A stretch of 64,000 nucleotides of DNA, from NCBI RefSeq assembly GCF_015999335.1, contig NZ_JAEACP010000003.1, forward strand, positions 124,001-188,000, in the 5' to 3' direction. Positions within the stretch are counted from its first letter, which is position 1. Each line of letters opens with the position of its first letter. The DNA comes from Tabrizicola soli. Lineage in GTDB: Bacteria > Pseudomonadota > Alphaproteobacteria > Rhodobacterales > Rhodobacteraceae. Positions 26,474 to 34,890 of the stretch are shown here, in pieces. Made by a program: the position numbers and the translations under genes. The notes beneath the pieces are model-generated. The model worked only from the letters and a program-made list of their open reading frames with translations, was not told the DNA's origin and searched no databases.

Positions 26474-27259
26474 ATGCGCATCCTGATCACCAACGACGAC
26501 GGCATCAACGCGCCGGGGCTTGAGGTCCTGACCGAAATCGCCATGACCATCGCCGGACCCGAGGGCGAGGTCTGGACGGTGGCCCCGGCCTTCGAGCAAT
26601 CGGGCGTGGCGCATTGCATCAGCTACACCCATCCGATGATGATCGCCGAACTGGCCGAGCGCCGCTTCGCGGCCGAGGGCAGCCCGGCCGACTGCGTGCT
26701 GGCGGCGATCTATGACGTGCTGGAGGGCGCGAAGCCGGATCTGGTTCTCTCGGGCGTGAACCGGGGCAACAACGCGGCCGAGAACGTGCTGTATTCCGGC
26801 ACGATCGGCGGCGCGATGGAGGCGGCGCTGCAGGGCGTTCCCTCCATCGCCATGTCGCAGTTCTTCGGCCCCGAGAATGCGCGCCTTGCCGATCCCTTCG
26901 AATGTGCCCGCACCCATGGCGCTGCCGTGGTCCGCGCGCTGCTGGACAAGGGGCTGTGGAGCCAGGACGACTACCGCGTCTTCTACAACGTGAACTTCCC
27001 GCCCCTGCCCGCCGCGCCGACGCTGGGGATGAAGGTCGCACCGCAGGGCTTCCGCCGCGACACCGCCTTCTCGGTCGAGCCGCATCTGTCGCCCTCGGGC
27101 AGGCGCTTCCTCTGGATCAAGGGCGGGCCGCAGCAGACGCCGACCCTGCCCGGCACCGATGCGGCGGTGAACCTGGACGGCTGGATCTCGGTCACGCCGA
27201 TGCGGGCGGACCTGACCGCGCATGACCTGCTTTCCGACCTGGAGCTCCGGCTCGCATGA
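26474..27259 (+). CDS. surE: 5'/3'-nucleotidase SurE
   Basis: This is a metal-dependent nucleotide phosphatase of 261 residues. The family start [15 protein letters not shown] carries the metal-binding D8 and D9; [25 protein letters not shown] holds the other metal/active-site loop. It overlaps pcm by 4 bp, and nlpD follows, reproducing the well-known surE-pcm-nlpD stationary-phase group of proteobacteria (rpoS is not next in this genome). Confidence 0.95.
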   Translation: MRILITNDDGINAPGLEVLTEIAMTIAGPEGEVWTVAPAFEQSGVAHCISYTHPMMIAELAERRFAAEGSPADCVLAAIYDVLEGAKPDLVLSGVNRGNNAAENVLYSGTIGGAMEAALQGVPSIAMSQFFGPENARLADPFECARTHGAAVVRALLDKGLWSQDDYRVFYNVNFPPLPAAPTLGMKVAPQGFRRDTAFSVEPHLSPSGRRFLWIKGGPQQTPTLPGTDAAVNLDGWISVTPMRADLTAHDLLSDLELRLA

Positions 27260-27936
27260 CCATGGGGCCGGAGGATCGCAACCCAGACGACGCCTCCGGG
27301 GACCTTGCCGAACGCAAGATGCGCTTTCTCTTTGCCCTCAGATCCCGTGGCGTGACCGATGCAAGGGTCCTGACCGCGATGGAGCGGATCGACCGCGGCC
27401 TCTTCGTGCGCGGCATCTTCGCCGACCGCGCCTATGAGGACATGCCGCTGCCCATCGCCTGCGGCCAGACGATCAGCCAGCCCTCGGTCGTGGGGCTGAT
27501 GACCCAGGCGCTGCAGGTCAGCCCGCGCGACACGGTGCTGGAGGTCGGCACCGGCTCGGGCTACCAGGCGGCGATCCTGTCGCAGCTGGCCCGGCGGGTC
27601 TATACCGTGGACCGCTACCGCCGCCTGGTGCGCGAGGCGGGCGAACTGTTCCGCCAGCTCGACATCACCAACATCACCGCCATCGCGGCCGACGGCTCTT
27701 TCGGACTGCCCGATCAGGGGCCCTTCGACCGCATCCTGGTGACCGCCGCCGCCGAGGACCCGCCCGGCCCGCTTCTGGAGCAGCTGAAGCCCGGCGGCAT
27801 CATGGTGCTGCCGGTCGGCCAGTCGGATGCGGTGCAAAGCCTGATCAAGGTCACCCGCGGATCACGCGGCTTTGATTACGAGGAACTTCGCCCAGTGCGC
27901 TTCGTGCCTCTGGTGGAAGGGCTGGGGTCCGAGTAG
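27256..27936 (+). CDS. pcm: Protein-L-isoaspartate O-methyltransferase
   Basis: This enzyme repairs damaged aspartate/asparagine residues using S-adenosylmethionine. The 226-residue protein has [12 protein letters not shown] (66-77), the PCMT substrate loop, motif [14 protein letters not shown] (94-106), and [15 protein letters not shown]. Its ATG overlaps the surE stop. The second Met (27262) is an alternative start; the coupled first one is kept. Confidence 0.94.
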   Translation: MTMGPEDRNPDDASGDLAERKMRFLFALRSRGVTDARVLTAMERIDRGLFVRGIFADRAYEDMPLPIACGQTISQPSVVGLMTQALQVSPRDTVLEVGTGSGYQAAILSQLARRVYTVDRYRRLVREAGELFRQLDITNITAIAADGSFGLPDQGPFDRILVTAAAEDPPGPLLEQLKPGGIMVLPVGQSDAVQSLIKVTRGSRGFDYEELRPVRFVPLVEGLGSE

Positions 27937-27974
27937 ACTTTGCCCCGAGACGGGATCAACCCGGACAGCGGAAG

Positions 27975-29162
27975 ATGAGGCGGCAGATGCGGAATTCCTT
28001 GGACAGACTGCGGCTCCTGGGCCTTGGCGCCAGCCTTCTGGCCCTGACGGCCTGCATGGATACCCGCAACCTGGACTGGGACATGCGGGCCGGCGGCGGC
28101 GACACGTCGGATGCCGCGCGCCAGGCCACGGCGGCGGCGCCCACGGCGGATGCGAACGGCATCCTGTCCTATCCCGATTACCAGCTGGCCAAGGCCCGGC
28201 GCGGCGATACCGTCGCCGCCATGGCCGGCCGCCTGGGCCTGAATGCCGAGGAACTGGCCCGGAGCAATGCGCTGCGCCCGACCGATCCCCTGCGCGAGGG
28301 CGAGATGCTGCTGCTGCCCGCCCGCGTCTCCGCCACGCCGCAGCCTGCCGCCATCGCCAGCGGCGGCATCGCGGGTGGCGGCGGGCCGATCGACATTTCC
28401 TCGATCGCCACCACGGCGCTGGATGCGGCCGGTCCGACTCCGGTCGCGGCCTCGCCCGCCGCGTCGAAGCCGATCTCGGGCCAGCCCCTGACCCACCGCG
28501 TCGCGCGCGGCGAGACCGCCTTCACCATCGCGCGGACCTACAACGTCTCGGCCAAGGCGCTGGCCGACTGGAACCAGCTGGGCGCGGACATGGCCGTGCG
28601 TGAGGGCCAGACCCTGATCATCCCGATCGCCACCGCCCCCGCGCCGGACCCCGAACCCGTGCCGACGCCCCCCGGCGCCGGCAGCCCGACGCCCGAGCCG
28701 CCCTCGGCCGCGAAGCCGCTGCCCGACGAGAAGCCCGAGGTCGCGGCCGCCAAGCCCAAGGCCACCCCGCCCTCGCCCGACATGGGCGAACAGGCGACCG
28801 CGGCCTCGGCCGCGAAGATGGCGATGCCGGTCGCGGGCAAGATCATCCGCGGCTACGACCGCAAGTCGAACCAGGGCATCGACATCTCGGCCGCGGCGGG
28901 CGCGCCGGTGAAGGCGGCGGATGCGGGAACGGTGACGGTGATCTCGGCGGACACGACCGGCAAGGGCATCGTGATCCTGCGGCACGCGAACAACCTCCTG
29001 ACGGTCTATGTCGGCGTCGGCGGGGTCGGCGTGAAGAAGGGCGACAAGGTCAGCCGCGGCCAGTCGATCGGCACGGTCGCGGCGGGCAACCCGGCCTTCC
29101 TGCATTTCGAGGTGCGCAACACCTCGAAGGAAAGCTTCGACCCGATGACCTATCTGCAATAG
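27975..29162 (+). CDS. nlpD: NlpD-like lipoprotein, two LysM domains and degenerate M23 domain
   Basis: This is an envelope lipoprotein of 395 residues. The lipobox LTAC puts the lipidated Cys at 27. Two LysM-type domains follow (about 63-115 and 165-216), then a Pro-rich linker and a LytM/M23 domain (about 280-395). The catalytic residues are missing: the metal site HxGxD reads NQGID, the VYAHL stretch reads VYVGVG, and only one His remains in LHFEVR. As in E. coli NlpD and EnvC, this suggests an activator of a cell-wall amidase during division, not an active peptidase. Context (surE-pcm) supports the name. Confidence 0.88.
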   Translation: MRRQMRNSLDRLRLLGLGASLLALTACMDTRNLDWDMRAGGGDTSDAARQATAAAPTADANGILSYPDYQLAKARRGDTVAAMAGRLGLNAEELARSNALRPTDPLREGEMLLLPARVSATPQPAAIASGGIAGGGGPIDISSIATTALDAAGPTPVAASPAASKPISGQPLTHRVARGETAFTIARTYNVSAKALADWNQLGADMAVREGQTLIIPIATAPAPDPEPVPTPPGAGSPTPEPPSAAKPLPDEKPEVAAAKPKATPPSPDMGEQATAASAAKMAMPVAGKIIRGYDRKSNQGIDISAAAGAPVKAADAGTVTVISADTTGKGIVILRHANNLLTVYVGVGGVGVKKGDKVSRGQSIGTVAAGNPAFLHFEVRNTSKESFDPMTYLQ

Positions 29163-29166
29163 GCCG

Positions 29167-29234
29167 CTCGTCGATGCACTTCGTGCACTCCTCGCCGGCG
29201 ACCTGCCGAGGAGGAGACGAAGTCGAACGACGAG
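29167..29234. terminator. Nested inverted repeat between convergent genes
   Basis: Three arm pairs nest here: CTCGTCG/CGACGAG (outer), CTTCGT/ACGAAG (middle) and CTCCTCG/CGAGGAG (inner). They would fold into one long bulged hairpin. It fills most of the gap between the ends of nlpD and the CNNM gene and may serve as a bidirectional terminator, though no clear T tract follows. Confidence 0.5.
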
Positions 29235-29246
29235 GGGACCTGAGGA

Positions 29247-30521
29247 TCAGTCCCCGACCCTGGCCACCAGGATCTTGTCGATCCGCCGCCCGTCGAGGTC
29301 GATCACCTCGAAGCAGAAGCCCTCGGCCGTGAAGCTGGCGCCCAGCTCGGGGATATGGCCCAGCTGGTGCAGCATCAGCCCCGCCACCGTGTCATATTCC
29401 CCCGCCATCTCGCGCGGCAGGCCCAGCTTGTCGCAGAACTCGTCCACCGGCATCCAGCCCGCCACCAGCTGGCTGCCATCGGCGCGGGTGACGATGGCGG
29501 GCTCATCCGGCTCGCTGGCCGCCACCGCGCCGGTGATCGCCTCCAGCACGTCTCCGCTGGTGATGATTCCCTCGAAATGGCCGTATTCGTCATAGACCAG
29601 CGCCAGGTGATGCTCGGTCTTCTGCAGGATCTCCAGCACATCCAGCGCCTCGGCCCGGTCCGAGACCACCGGCACCTCGCGCAGAAGCGCCTTGAGGTCC
29701 AGCGTCTCGCGGCGCGAGACGGCCTGGAAGGCATCGGACAGCAGCACGATGCCCACCACATCGCCCTCAGCATCGGCGACCGGCATCCGGGGCCGCGCGA
29801 CCTTGCGGATCGCGGCCACGGCCTCGGCCCCGGTCGCCTCCAGCGGCAGCATCTCGATCTCGTGGCGCGGCGTCATCAGCGCCCGGGCCGTGCGGTCGCC
29901 CAGACGCATCACCCCGGTGATCATCTCGCGTTCCTCGGTTTCCAGGACGCCGCCCTCATGCGCCTCGGCCAGGAGGACATGGACCTCCTCCTCGGTCACG
30001 CGATTCTCGCTCTCGCCGCGCTGGCCGAGAAGCCAGAGCATCCCGCGCCCCGAGCGGTCCAGGAACCAGACCAACGGCGCCGCGACGATCGACAGCAGCG
30101 TCATCGCCGGGGCCATGCGCACCGCGACCCCCTCGGCATTGCGCAGCGCCATCTGCTTCGGCACCAACTCGCCCACGATCAGGCTGACATAGGTGATCGC
30201 GACCACCACGCCGCCCACGCCCAGGGTCGAGGCCATCTCGGCCGTCACCCCCTGCCCGACCAGCCAGGACGAAAGCCGCTGCCCCAGGGTCGCCCCGGAA
30301 AGCGCACCCGAGAGCACGCCCACCGCCGTGATGCCGATCTGCACGGTCGAGAGGAAGCGGCCCGGATCCTCGGCCAGGCGCAGGGCCAGCCGCGCGCCGC
30401 GGCTCTTGCCCTCCAGGGGCTTCAGCCGGGCGGGACGCGCACTGACGATGGCGAGTTCGGACATGGCCAGCACGCCGTTCAGGACGATCAGGGCCAGGAT
30501 GACGACGATTTCAGCTAGCAT
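29247..30521 (-). CDS. CNNM/CorC-type membrane protein (hemolysin-like)
   Basis: This is a 424-residue inner-membrane protein with a DUF21/CNNM transmembrane domain (1-180, about four helices, including GELVPKQMALRNAEGVA), a CBS pair (about 200-330: MTPRHEIEMLPLEATG; LVYDEYGHFEGIITSGDVLEAI) and a C-terminal CorC_HlyC domain (about 345-424). The family handles Mg2+/Co2+ export or tolerance. The frame is open further upstream, but MLAEIVVILALIV at ATG 30521 is the natural N terminus. Confidence 0.9.
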   Translation of the reverse strand: MLAEIVVILALIVLNGVLAMSELAIVSARPARLKPLEGKSRGARLALRLAEDPGRFLSTVQIGITAVGVLSGALSGATLGQRLSSWLVGQGVTAEMASTLGVGGVVVAITYVSLIVGELVPKQMALRNAEGVAVRMAPAMTLLSIVAAPLVWFLDRSGRGMLWLLGQRGESENRVTEEEVHVLLAEAHEGGVLETEEREMITGVMRLGDRTARALMTPRHEIEMLPLEATGAEAVAAIRKVARPRMPVADAEGDVVGIVLLSDAFQAVSRRETLDLKALLREVPVVSDRAEALDVLEILQKTEHHLALVYDEYGHFEGIITSGDVLEAITGAVAASEPDEPAIVTRADGSQLVAGWMPVDEFCDKLGLPREMAGEYDTVAGLMLHQLGHIPELGASFTAEGFCFEVIDLDGRRIDKILVARVGD

Positions 30522-30570
30522 GAATAGACGCGTAAGGCGCAACGCACCGCCATGCAAGGGGCCGCCGGGC

Positions 30571-31413
30571 TCAGACCCGAATCCGCACCCCTTCGCGCGC
30601 GGCAAGGTCGCAGAAGAACTGCCAGGCCACCCGGCCCGACCGACCGCCCCGCGTCGCCTGCCACTCCACCGCCTCGGCATGCAGCCGCTCCTCGGGCAGC
30701 TTGACCCCATGCGCGGCGCAATAGCCCCGGATCATCTCCAGGTATTCGTCCTGGGTGCAGGGATGGAAGCCCAGCCACAACCCGAAACGGTCGGACAGCG
30801 AGACCTTTTCCTCCACCGCCTCGCCGGGATTGATCGCGGTCGAGCGTTCATTCTCGATCATGTCGCGCGGCATCAGGTGGCGGCGGTTCGAGGTGGCGTA
30901 GAACAGCACGTTCTCTGGCCGCCCCTCGATCCCGCCATCCAGCACCGCCTTCAGGCTTTTGTAATGCTGGTCATCATGGGAAAACGACAGGTCGTCGCAG
31001 AACAGCAGGAAGCAGTGCGGCGCGGCGCGCAGATGCGCCAGCAGGCGCTGGACGGAAGGCAGGTCCTCGCGCGACAGCTCCACGATCTTCAGGTCATGCC
31101 CCTCGGCCCGGACCTGGGCGTGGACGGCCTTGACGAGGCTCGACTTCCCCATCCCCCGCGCGCCCCAGAGGAGCGCGTTGTTCGCCGGCAAGCCGGCCGC
31201 GAAATGCCGGGTGTTCTCCAGCAGCGTATCGCGCGAGCGGTTGACGCCCACCAAGAGCGACAGGTCCACGCGGGAGACATGGGCCACCGGGTCAAGCCGG
31301 TCGGGCGCCGTATGCCAGACGAAAGCCTCGGCCGCGAAATCGGGCGCGGGCATCGGCGCGGGGGCGAGACGTTCCAGCGCCGCCGCGATCCGTTCCAGGG
31401 GGTCGTCGATCAC
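30571..31413 (-). CDS. DUF815 family AAA+ ATPase
   Basis: This is a cytoplasmic P-loop ATPase of 280 residues. Walker A is GARGMGKSS (84-92) and Walker B CFLLFCDDLSF; YATSNRRHLMPRDM gives the family-specific sensor region and DRFGLWLGFHP follows. DUF815 proteins are widespread in alphaproteobacteria but their role is not settled. The start is GTG 31413, overlapping the tatC stop (GTGA), so it is co-translated with tatC. The frame remains open far upstream, antiparallel to nothing but within tatC, and that extension is rejected. Confidence 0.85.
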   Translation of the reverse strand: MIDDPLERIAAALERLAPAPMPAPDFAAEAFVWHTAPDRLDPVAHVSRVDLSLLVGVNRSRDTLLENTRHFAAGLPANNALLWGARGMGKSSLVKAVHAQVRAEGHDLKIVELSREDLPSVQRLLAHLRAAPHCFLLFCDDLSFSHDDQHYKSLKAVLDGGIEGRPENVLFYATSNRRHLMPRDMIENERSTAINPGEAVEEKVSLSDRFGLWLGFHPCTQDEYLEMIRGYCAAHGVKLPEERLHAEAVEWQATRGGRSGRVAWQFFCDLAAREGVRIRV

Positions 31414-32315
31414 GCCTTGGTCTCCGTGTCTCCGTCGGTGTCCTCGACCCACAGGCCTTCGGCCCGCAACTCGGCCTCGCGGCGCTTCTCGATCCGCTTG
31501 ATCAGGAAGATCGACACCTCGTAGAGCGGGTAGATGCAGGCGAAAAGGATCAGCTGGCTCATGATGTCGGGCGGCGTCACCAGTGCGGCCACGAACAGGA
31601 TGACGACGATCGCATAGCGCCGCATCCCCGCCAGGCCCGCCGAACTCGCCAGCCCCGCCTTGCCCATCAGCGTCAGCAGCACCGGCAGCTGGAAGCACAG
31701 GCCGAAGGCCAGGATCAGCTTGAGGCTGATGTCCAGCGTTTCGTTCACCTTGCCCTGGAAGACGATGTCGATGCCCTTGGACGCCGCCGCCGGGGCCGTG
31801 ACCACGGCATCGCCGGGCACCTCGCCGAAGCCGGGAATCAGCGCGGTCAGGATCGAGGCGCTGTCGGCATAGCCCAGGAAGAACTGCATCGCCATCGGCG
31901 TCACGATGAAATGCGCGAAGGCGGCGCCGATGATGAACAGGACCGGCGAGGCGATGAGGAACGGCAGGAAGGCCTGCTTCTCGCTGCGGTAAAGGCCCGG
32001 CGCCACGAAGCGCCACAGCTGGTAGGCGATCACCGGGAAGCTGAGCATCAGCCCGCCCACCATCGCGATATGCATGAGCGTGAAGAAGTATTCCTGCGGC
32101 GCGGTGTACTGCATCACCGGGTTCGGGTTGCCCAGCGCGCGCATGGCTTCCTCGATCGGGGCCAGCATGAAGTCCAGAATCGGCTCGGCCACGATGAAGC
32201 ACAGCACCATCGCCACCAGGAAGGCGCCGACCGACCAGATCAGGCGATTGCGCAGCTCGGCCAGATGCTCGACCAGCGGGGCCGAGCTGTCGTCGATCTC
32301 GTTCCTGCTGCTCAT
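31410..32315 (-). CDS. tatC: Sec-independent protein translocase TatC
   Basis: This is the multi-spanning receptor for twin-arginine signal peptides, 301 residues. It has the family start LVEHLAELRNRLIWS, FVAPGLYRSEKQAFLPF after TM2, and LTPPD-like ALVTPPDIMSQ before the last helices. About six TM segments are visible. A C-terminal charged tail (KRIEKRREAELRAEG) follows. tatA, tatB and tatC lie in order on the minus strand; tatB's stop overlaps the tatC start. Confidence 0.96.
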   Translation of the reverse strand: MSSRNEIDDSSAPLVEHLAELRNRLIWSVGAFLVAMVLCFIVAEPILDFMLAPIEEAMRALGNPNPVMQYTAPQEYFFTLMHIAMVGGLMLSFPVIAYQLWRFVAPGLYRSEKQAFLPFLIASPVLFIIGAAFAHFIVTPMAMQFFLGYADSASILTALIPGFGEVPGDAVVTAPAAASKGIDIVFQGKVNETLDISLKLILAFGLCFQLPVLLTLMGKAGLASSAGLAGMRRYAIVVILFVAALVTPPDIMSQLILFACIYPLYEVSIFLIKRIEKRREAELRAEGLWVEDTDGDTETKA

Positions 32316-32893
32316 GCCGGGTCCCCTGCGGTCTTGTCGGCCTTCTTGCGGACCCGGCCCGCCTTCTTCGGCGCAGGTTCGGCGGGACCCGCTTCCGCCA
32401 CGGCCGCGCCCGCGCCGATGGCCCGCATCTTCGCCGCCGCTTCCTCGGCCACCGCCTTGCGCGCCGCCTGCTTCCGGGCCAGCTCAGCCGTCGCGGGGCC
32501 CAGTGCCGGGGCGGCAGGTTCAGCCGCTGCCGAGGTTCCGGCCGGTGCCGCTGCCGTCACCGCCGCCGCCGAGGCCGCAACCGTCTGCGGCGCAGGCGTC
32601 GTCTTGGCCGGATTCTTCAGGGGATCCCATTTCTCGAAGCGGTCGGCGGCCGATTTCACCGCATCCAGCCCCGCCCCGGCGGGGTTGGAGACCGCCTTGA
32701 GACCGTCGGTCACGTCCTTGACGCCCGTCTCCTTCGCCGCCTGCTCCATGGCACGGCTGAACTCGCGCCCCATCGAGCGTATCTTCGCCGTGATCCGGCC
32801 CAGTTCGCGGAACATGCCCGGCAGGTCCTTGGGACCGATCACGATCAACGCGACGATCCCGACCAGCATCATCTCGGACCAGCTGAAGTCCAT
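32312..32893 (-). CDS. tatB: Sec-independent protein translocase TatB
   Basis: This is a 193-residue single-span protein. The N-terminal helix MDFSWSEMMLVGIVALIVIG has the conserved Glu at position 7 and is followed by the PKDLP hinge and an amphipathic helix (FRELGRITAKIRSMGREF). The C-terminal half is Ala/Pro/Lys-rich and disordered, as usual in alphaproteobacterial TatB. It overlaps tatC by 4 bp and lies 27 bases after tatA. Confidence 0.93.
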   Translation of the reverse strand: MDFSWSEMMLVGIVALIVIGPKDLPGMFRELGRITAKIRSMGREFSRAMEQAAKETGVKDVTDGLKAVSNPAGAGLDAVKSAADRFEKWDPLKNPAKTTPAPQTVAASAAAVTAAAPAGTSAAAEPAAPALGPATAELARKQAARKAVAEEAAAKMRAIGAGAAVAEAGPAEPAPKKAGRVRKKADKTAGDPA

Positions 32894-32920
32894 CTTGCCA
32901 CTCCCGAGGGATCGGTCGGA

Positions 32921-33127
32921 TCAGGCCTTGTCCTTCTCGGGGGTGACGTCCTTGGCGCCGTCGGCCGCGGCCTTCTCGATCTCTTCGCTGCCTTCCTTCA
33001 CGCCCTTCTTGAAGGCGGTGATGCCCTTGCCGACCTCGCCCATCATCGAGGCGATCTTGCCGCGGCCAAACAGCACCAGAAGGACGATGGCGATCAGCAG
33101 AAGCTGCATTGGTCCCGGAGCGTGCAT
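32921..33127 (-). CDS. tatA: Sec-independent protein translocase TatA
   Basis: This is the pore-forming subunit of the Tat system, 68 residues. It has a short TM helix (MQLLLIAIVLLVLFG), the conserved FGRGKI hinge and an amphipathic helix (MMGEVGKGITAFKKGVKEG), then a charged tail. ATG 33127 follows AGGAGAACCACC on the minus strand, a good ribosome site. In-frame codons further upstream overlap the regulatory palindrome region and are not needed. Confidence 0.93.
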   Translation of the reverse strand: MHAPGPMQLLLIAIVLLVLFGRGKIASMMGEVGKGITAFKKGVKEGSEEIEKAAADGAKDVTPEKDKA

Positions 33128-33240
33128 GGTGGTTCTCCTGTAAAGTCCCGCATCAAGCGCGGGCATCCATCCTGACTGCATCCCCAATATGGCGGATGCC
33201 CCCCCGCTTCCAAGGGCCAAGCGACTTGCGCCTCCCGCTC

Positions 33241-33262
33241 TACTGACAGTATTTTGTCAGTA
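33241..33262. promoter_or_regulatory. Perfect palindrome, candidate operator of the downstream regulator
   Basis: TACTGACA (33241-33248) and TGTCAGTA (33255-33262) form an 8-bp perfect inverted repeat with a 6-bp spacer, 34 bp before the regulator's start. The two half-site centres are 14 bp apart. It lies between the divergent tatA gene and the regulator gene. Confidence 0.65.
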
Positions 33263-33296
33263 AGGCGGGCAATCCTGCCCAGCCGAGGCCAGGACC

Positions 33297-33650
33297 ATGA
33301 AGCGCGACGCCCGGCTCTACGACATCGTCCAGGTGCTGCGGGACGGGCGGCTGCACACCGCGGCCGAACTGGCCGAGCGGCTGGGCGTCTCGACCCGCAC
33401 GATCTGGCGCGACATGGAGATGCTGGCCGCCACCGGCCTGCCGGTGACCGGCGAGCGGGGCCTGGGCTATATCCTGCGCTCGCCGCTGATGCTGCCGCCG
33501 ACCATGCTGACCCCTGACGAACTCGACGCCCTGGTCGAGGGCCTGCGCCATGTCGGCGAGGAGGGCAACCCGAGGGCACGGGCGGCGCGAAGCCTTCTCT
33601 ACAAGATCGCCACCCTCCTGCCGCAGTCGGGGATCGGGACCGATGGCTGA
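33297..33650 (+). CDS. Short YafY-like HTH regulator lacking the WYL domain
   Basis: This is a DNA-binding protein of 117 residues. The HTH_11 domain (about 7-55: LYDIVQVLRDGRLHTAAELAERLGVSTRTIWRDMEML) is typical of YafY/DeoR-like regulators, followed by the usual linker SPLMLPPTMLTPDELDALVEGLRHV. Full-length relatives continue into a WYL ligand-binding domain of about 100 residues; this one stops after KIATLLPQSGIGTDG. It could be a natural short form or a truncation. It is preceded by a strong palindrome, so autoregulation is likely. Confidence 0.82.
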   Translation: MKRDARLYDIVQVLRDGRLHTAAELAERLGVSTRTIWRDMEMLAATGLPVTGERGLGYILRSPLMLPPTMLTPDELDALVEGLRHVGEEGNPRARAARSLLYKIATLLPQSGIGTDG

Positions 33651-33723
33651 TCCGCGGGCCGATTCGCCGCCCGACAGGTGCCATACGCTTGCCAGACGGT
33701 GTCCAGACCGGCGTTTCGCGACC

Positions 33724-34818
33724 TCAGCTCCTGCCATGCGACCCGAAGACGAAACAGCGGTCGCGCCGGATCATCAGCCACAGGACCGTCCCCGGCTTCG
33801 GCAGGAAGACCCCCGGCACGCTGGCGGTCAGCTTCGCCCCCTCGAAATCCATCGAGAAATCGACGAGGCTCTCGCGGCCCAGATAGCGGCTGCGCAACAC
33901 CGTGCCCCGGGCGGGCGTGCCGTCCTCGGGCGTCGGATTCGGCCCCCGCCCGCCGCGGTCGAAGTCGATGCGCAGGTGCTGCGGCCGGATCACGATCTCG
34001 ACCTCGGCCCCGTCGGCATGGCCCGGCGTCAGGAAGGCGCCGAAGGGCGTTTCGGTCAGCGCCCCGCGCGAAATGCCCCGTATCACGTTGATATCGCTGA
34101 AGAAGGCCGCCGCCGCCTTGTCCACCGGGGCGTTGTAGACATTATAGGGCGCACCTTTCTGCACGATCCGGCCCTGCCGCATCAGCGCGATTTCATCCGC
34201 CATCCGCATCGCCTCGTCCGGCTCGTGCGTGACGAGGAGGACGGCGGCGCCCTCTTCCTTCAGAAGCTCCAGCGTGCGGTCGCGGATCCCGTCGCGCAAG
34301 CGGTTGTCGAGCCCCGAGAAGGGCTCGTCCATCAGCATCACGCGCGGACGCGGCGCCAGAGCCCGCGCCAGCGCCACACGCTGCTGCTCGCCGCCCGAAA
34401 GCTCATGCGGATGCTTCTGGCCGAAGCCGGAAAGATCTACCTTTTCAAGCAGCTCCCCGATCCTCTGCACCTTCCGCGCCCGCTCGGCCCGCAGGCCGAA
34501 GCCCACGTTCTCGGCCACCGTCAGATGCGGGAACAGCGCGAAATCCTGGAACATCAGCCCCACCGAGCGCGCCTCGGGCGGGACATGCACCCCTGGCCCT
34601 TCGACCAGCCGGCCGTCGATCCGCACCTCGCCCTGGTCCGTCCGCTCCACCCCCGCGATGATCCGCAGCGTGGTGGACTTGCCACAGCCCGAGGGGCCGA
34701 GAAGGCAGGTCACCTGCCCCGCCGCCACGGTCAGCGTCACGTCATCCACCACCCGCCGCCCGCCGAAAGCGCGGCTCAGATGCGAGACCTCGAGACGAAG
34801 GGGGGTGCTGTCCGGCAT
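33724..34818 (-). CDS. ABC transporter ATP-binding protein (Fe3+/polyamine/sulfate type)
   Basis: This is a 364-residue import ATPase. Walker A GPSGCGKST (41-49), MFQDFALFPHLTVAENV, signature LSGGEQQR, Walker B VMLMDEPFSGLD, switch VTHEPDEAMRMAD, and a C-terminal TOBE-like region (about 245-364) place it with FbpC/PotA/CysA ATPases. ATG 34818 begins MPDSTPLRLEV. No cognate permease or binding protein is adjacent, so it is an orphan in this window and its substrate cannot be assigned. Confidence 0.88.
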   Translation of the reverse strand: MPDSTPLRLEVSHLSRAFGGRRVVDDVTLTVAAGQVTCLLGPSGCGKSTTLRIIAGVERTDQGEVRIDGRLVEGPGVHVPPEARSVGLMFQDFALFPHLTVAENVGFGLRAERARKVQRIGELLEKVDLSGFGQKHPHELSGGEQQRVALARALAPRPRVMLMDEPFSGLDNRLRDGIRDRTLELLKEEGAAVLLVTHEPDEAMRMADEIALMRQGRIVQKGAPYNVYNAPVDKAAAAFFSDINVIRGISRGALTETPFGAFLTPGHADGAEVEIVIRPQHLRIDFDRGGRGPNPTPEDGTPARGTVLRSRYLGRESLVDFSMDFEGAKLTASVPGVFLPKPGTVLWLMIRRDRCFVFGSHGRS

Positions 34819-34890
34819 GAAACCCGTGGAAATTCCTCGGGCTTTCCTAGCAGCGCCGCTCCCCCCCGGCAAGGTCGGAGGCCGGCAGGA

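Noticed and set aside
33651-33723. A remaining WYL-domain piece after the short regulator, which would make it a pseudogene
   Set aside because: Only 73 bases lie between the stop codon and the end of the opposite-strand ATPase gene; no WYL-like coding was visible there.
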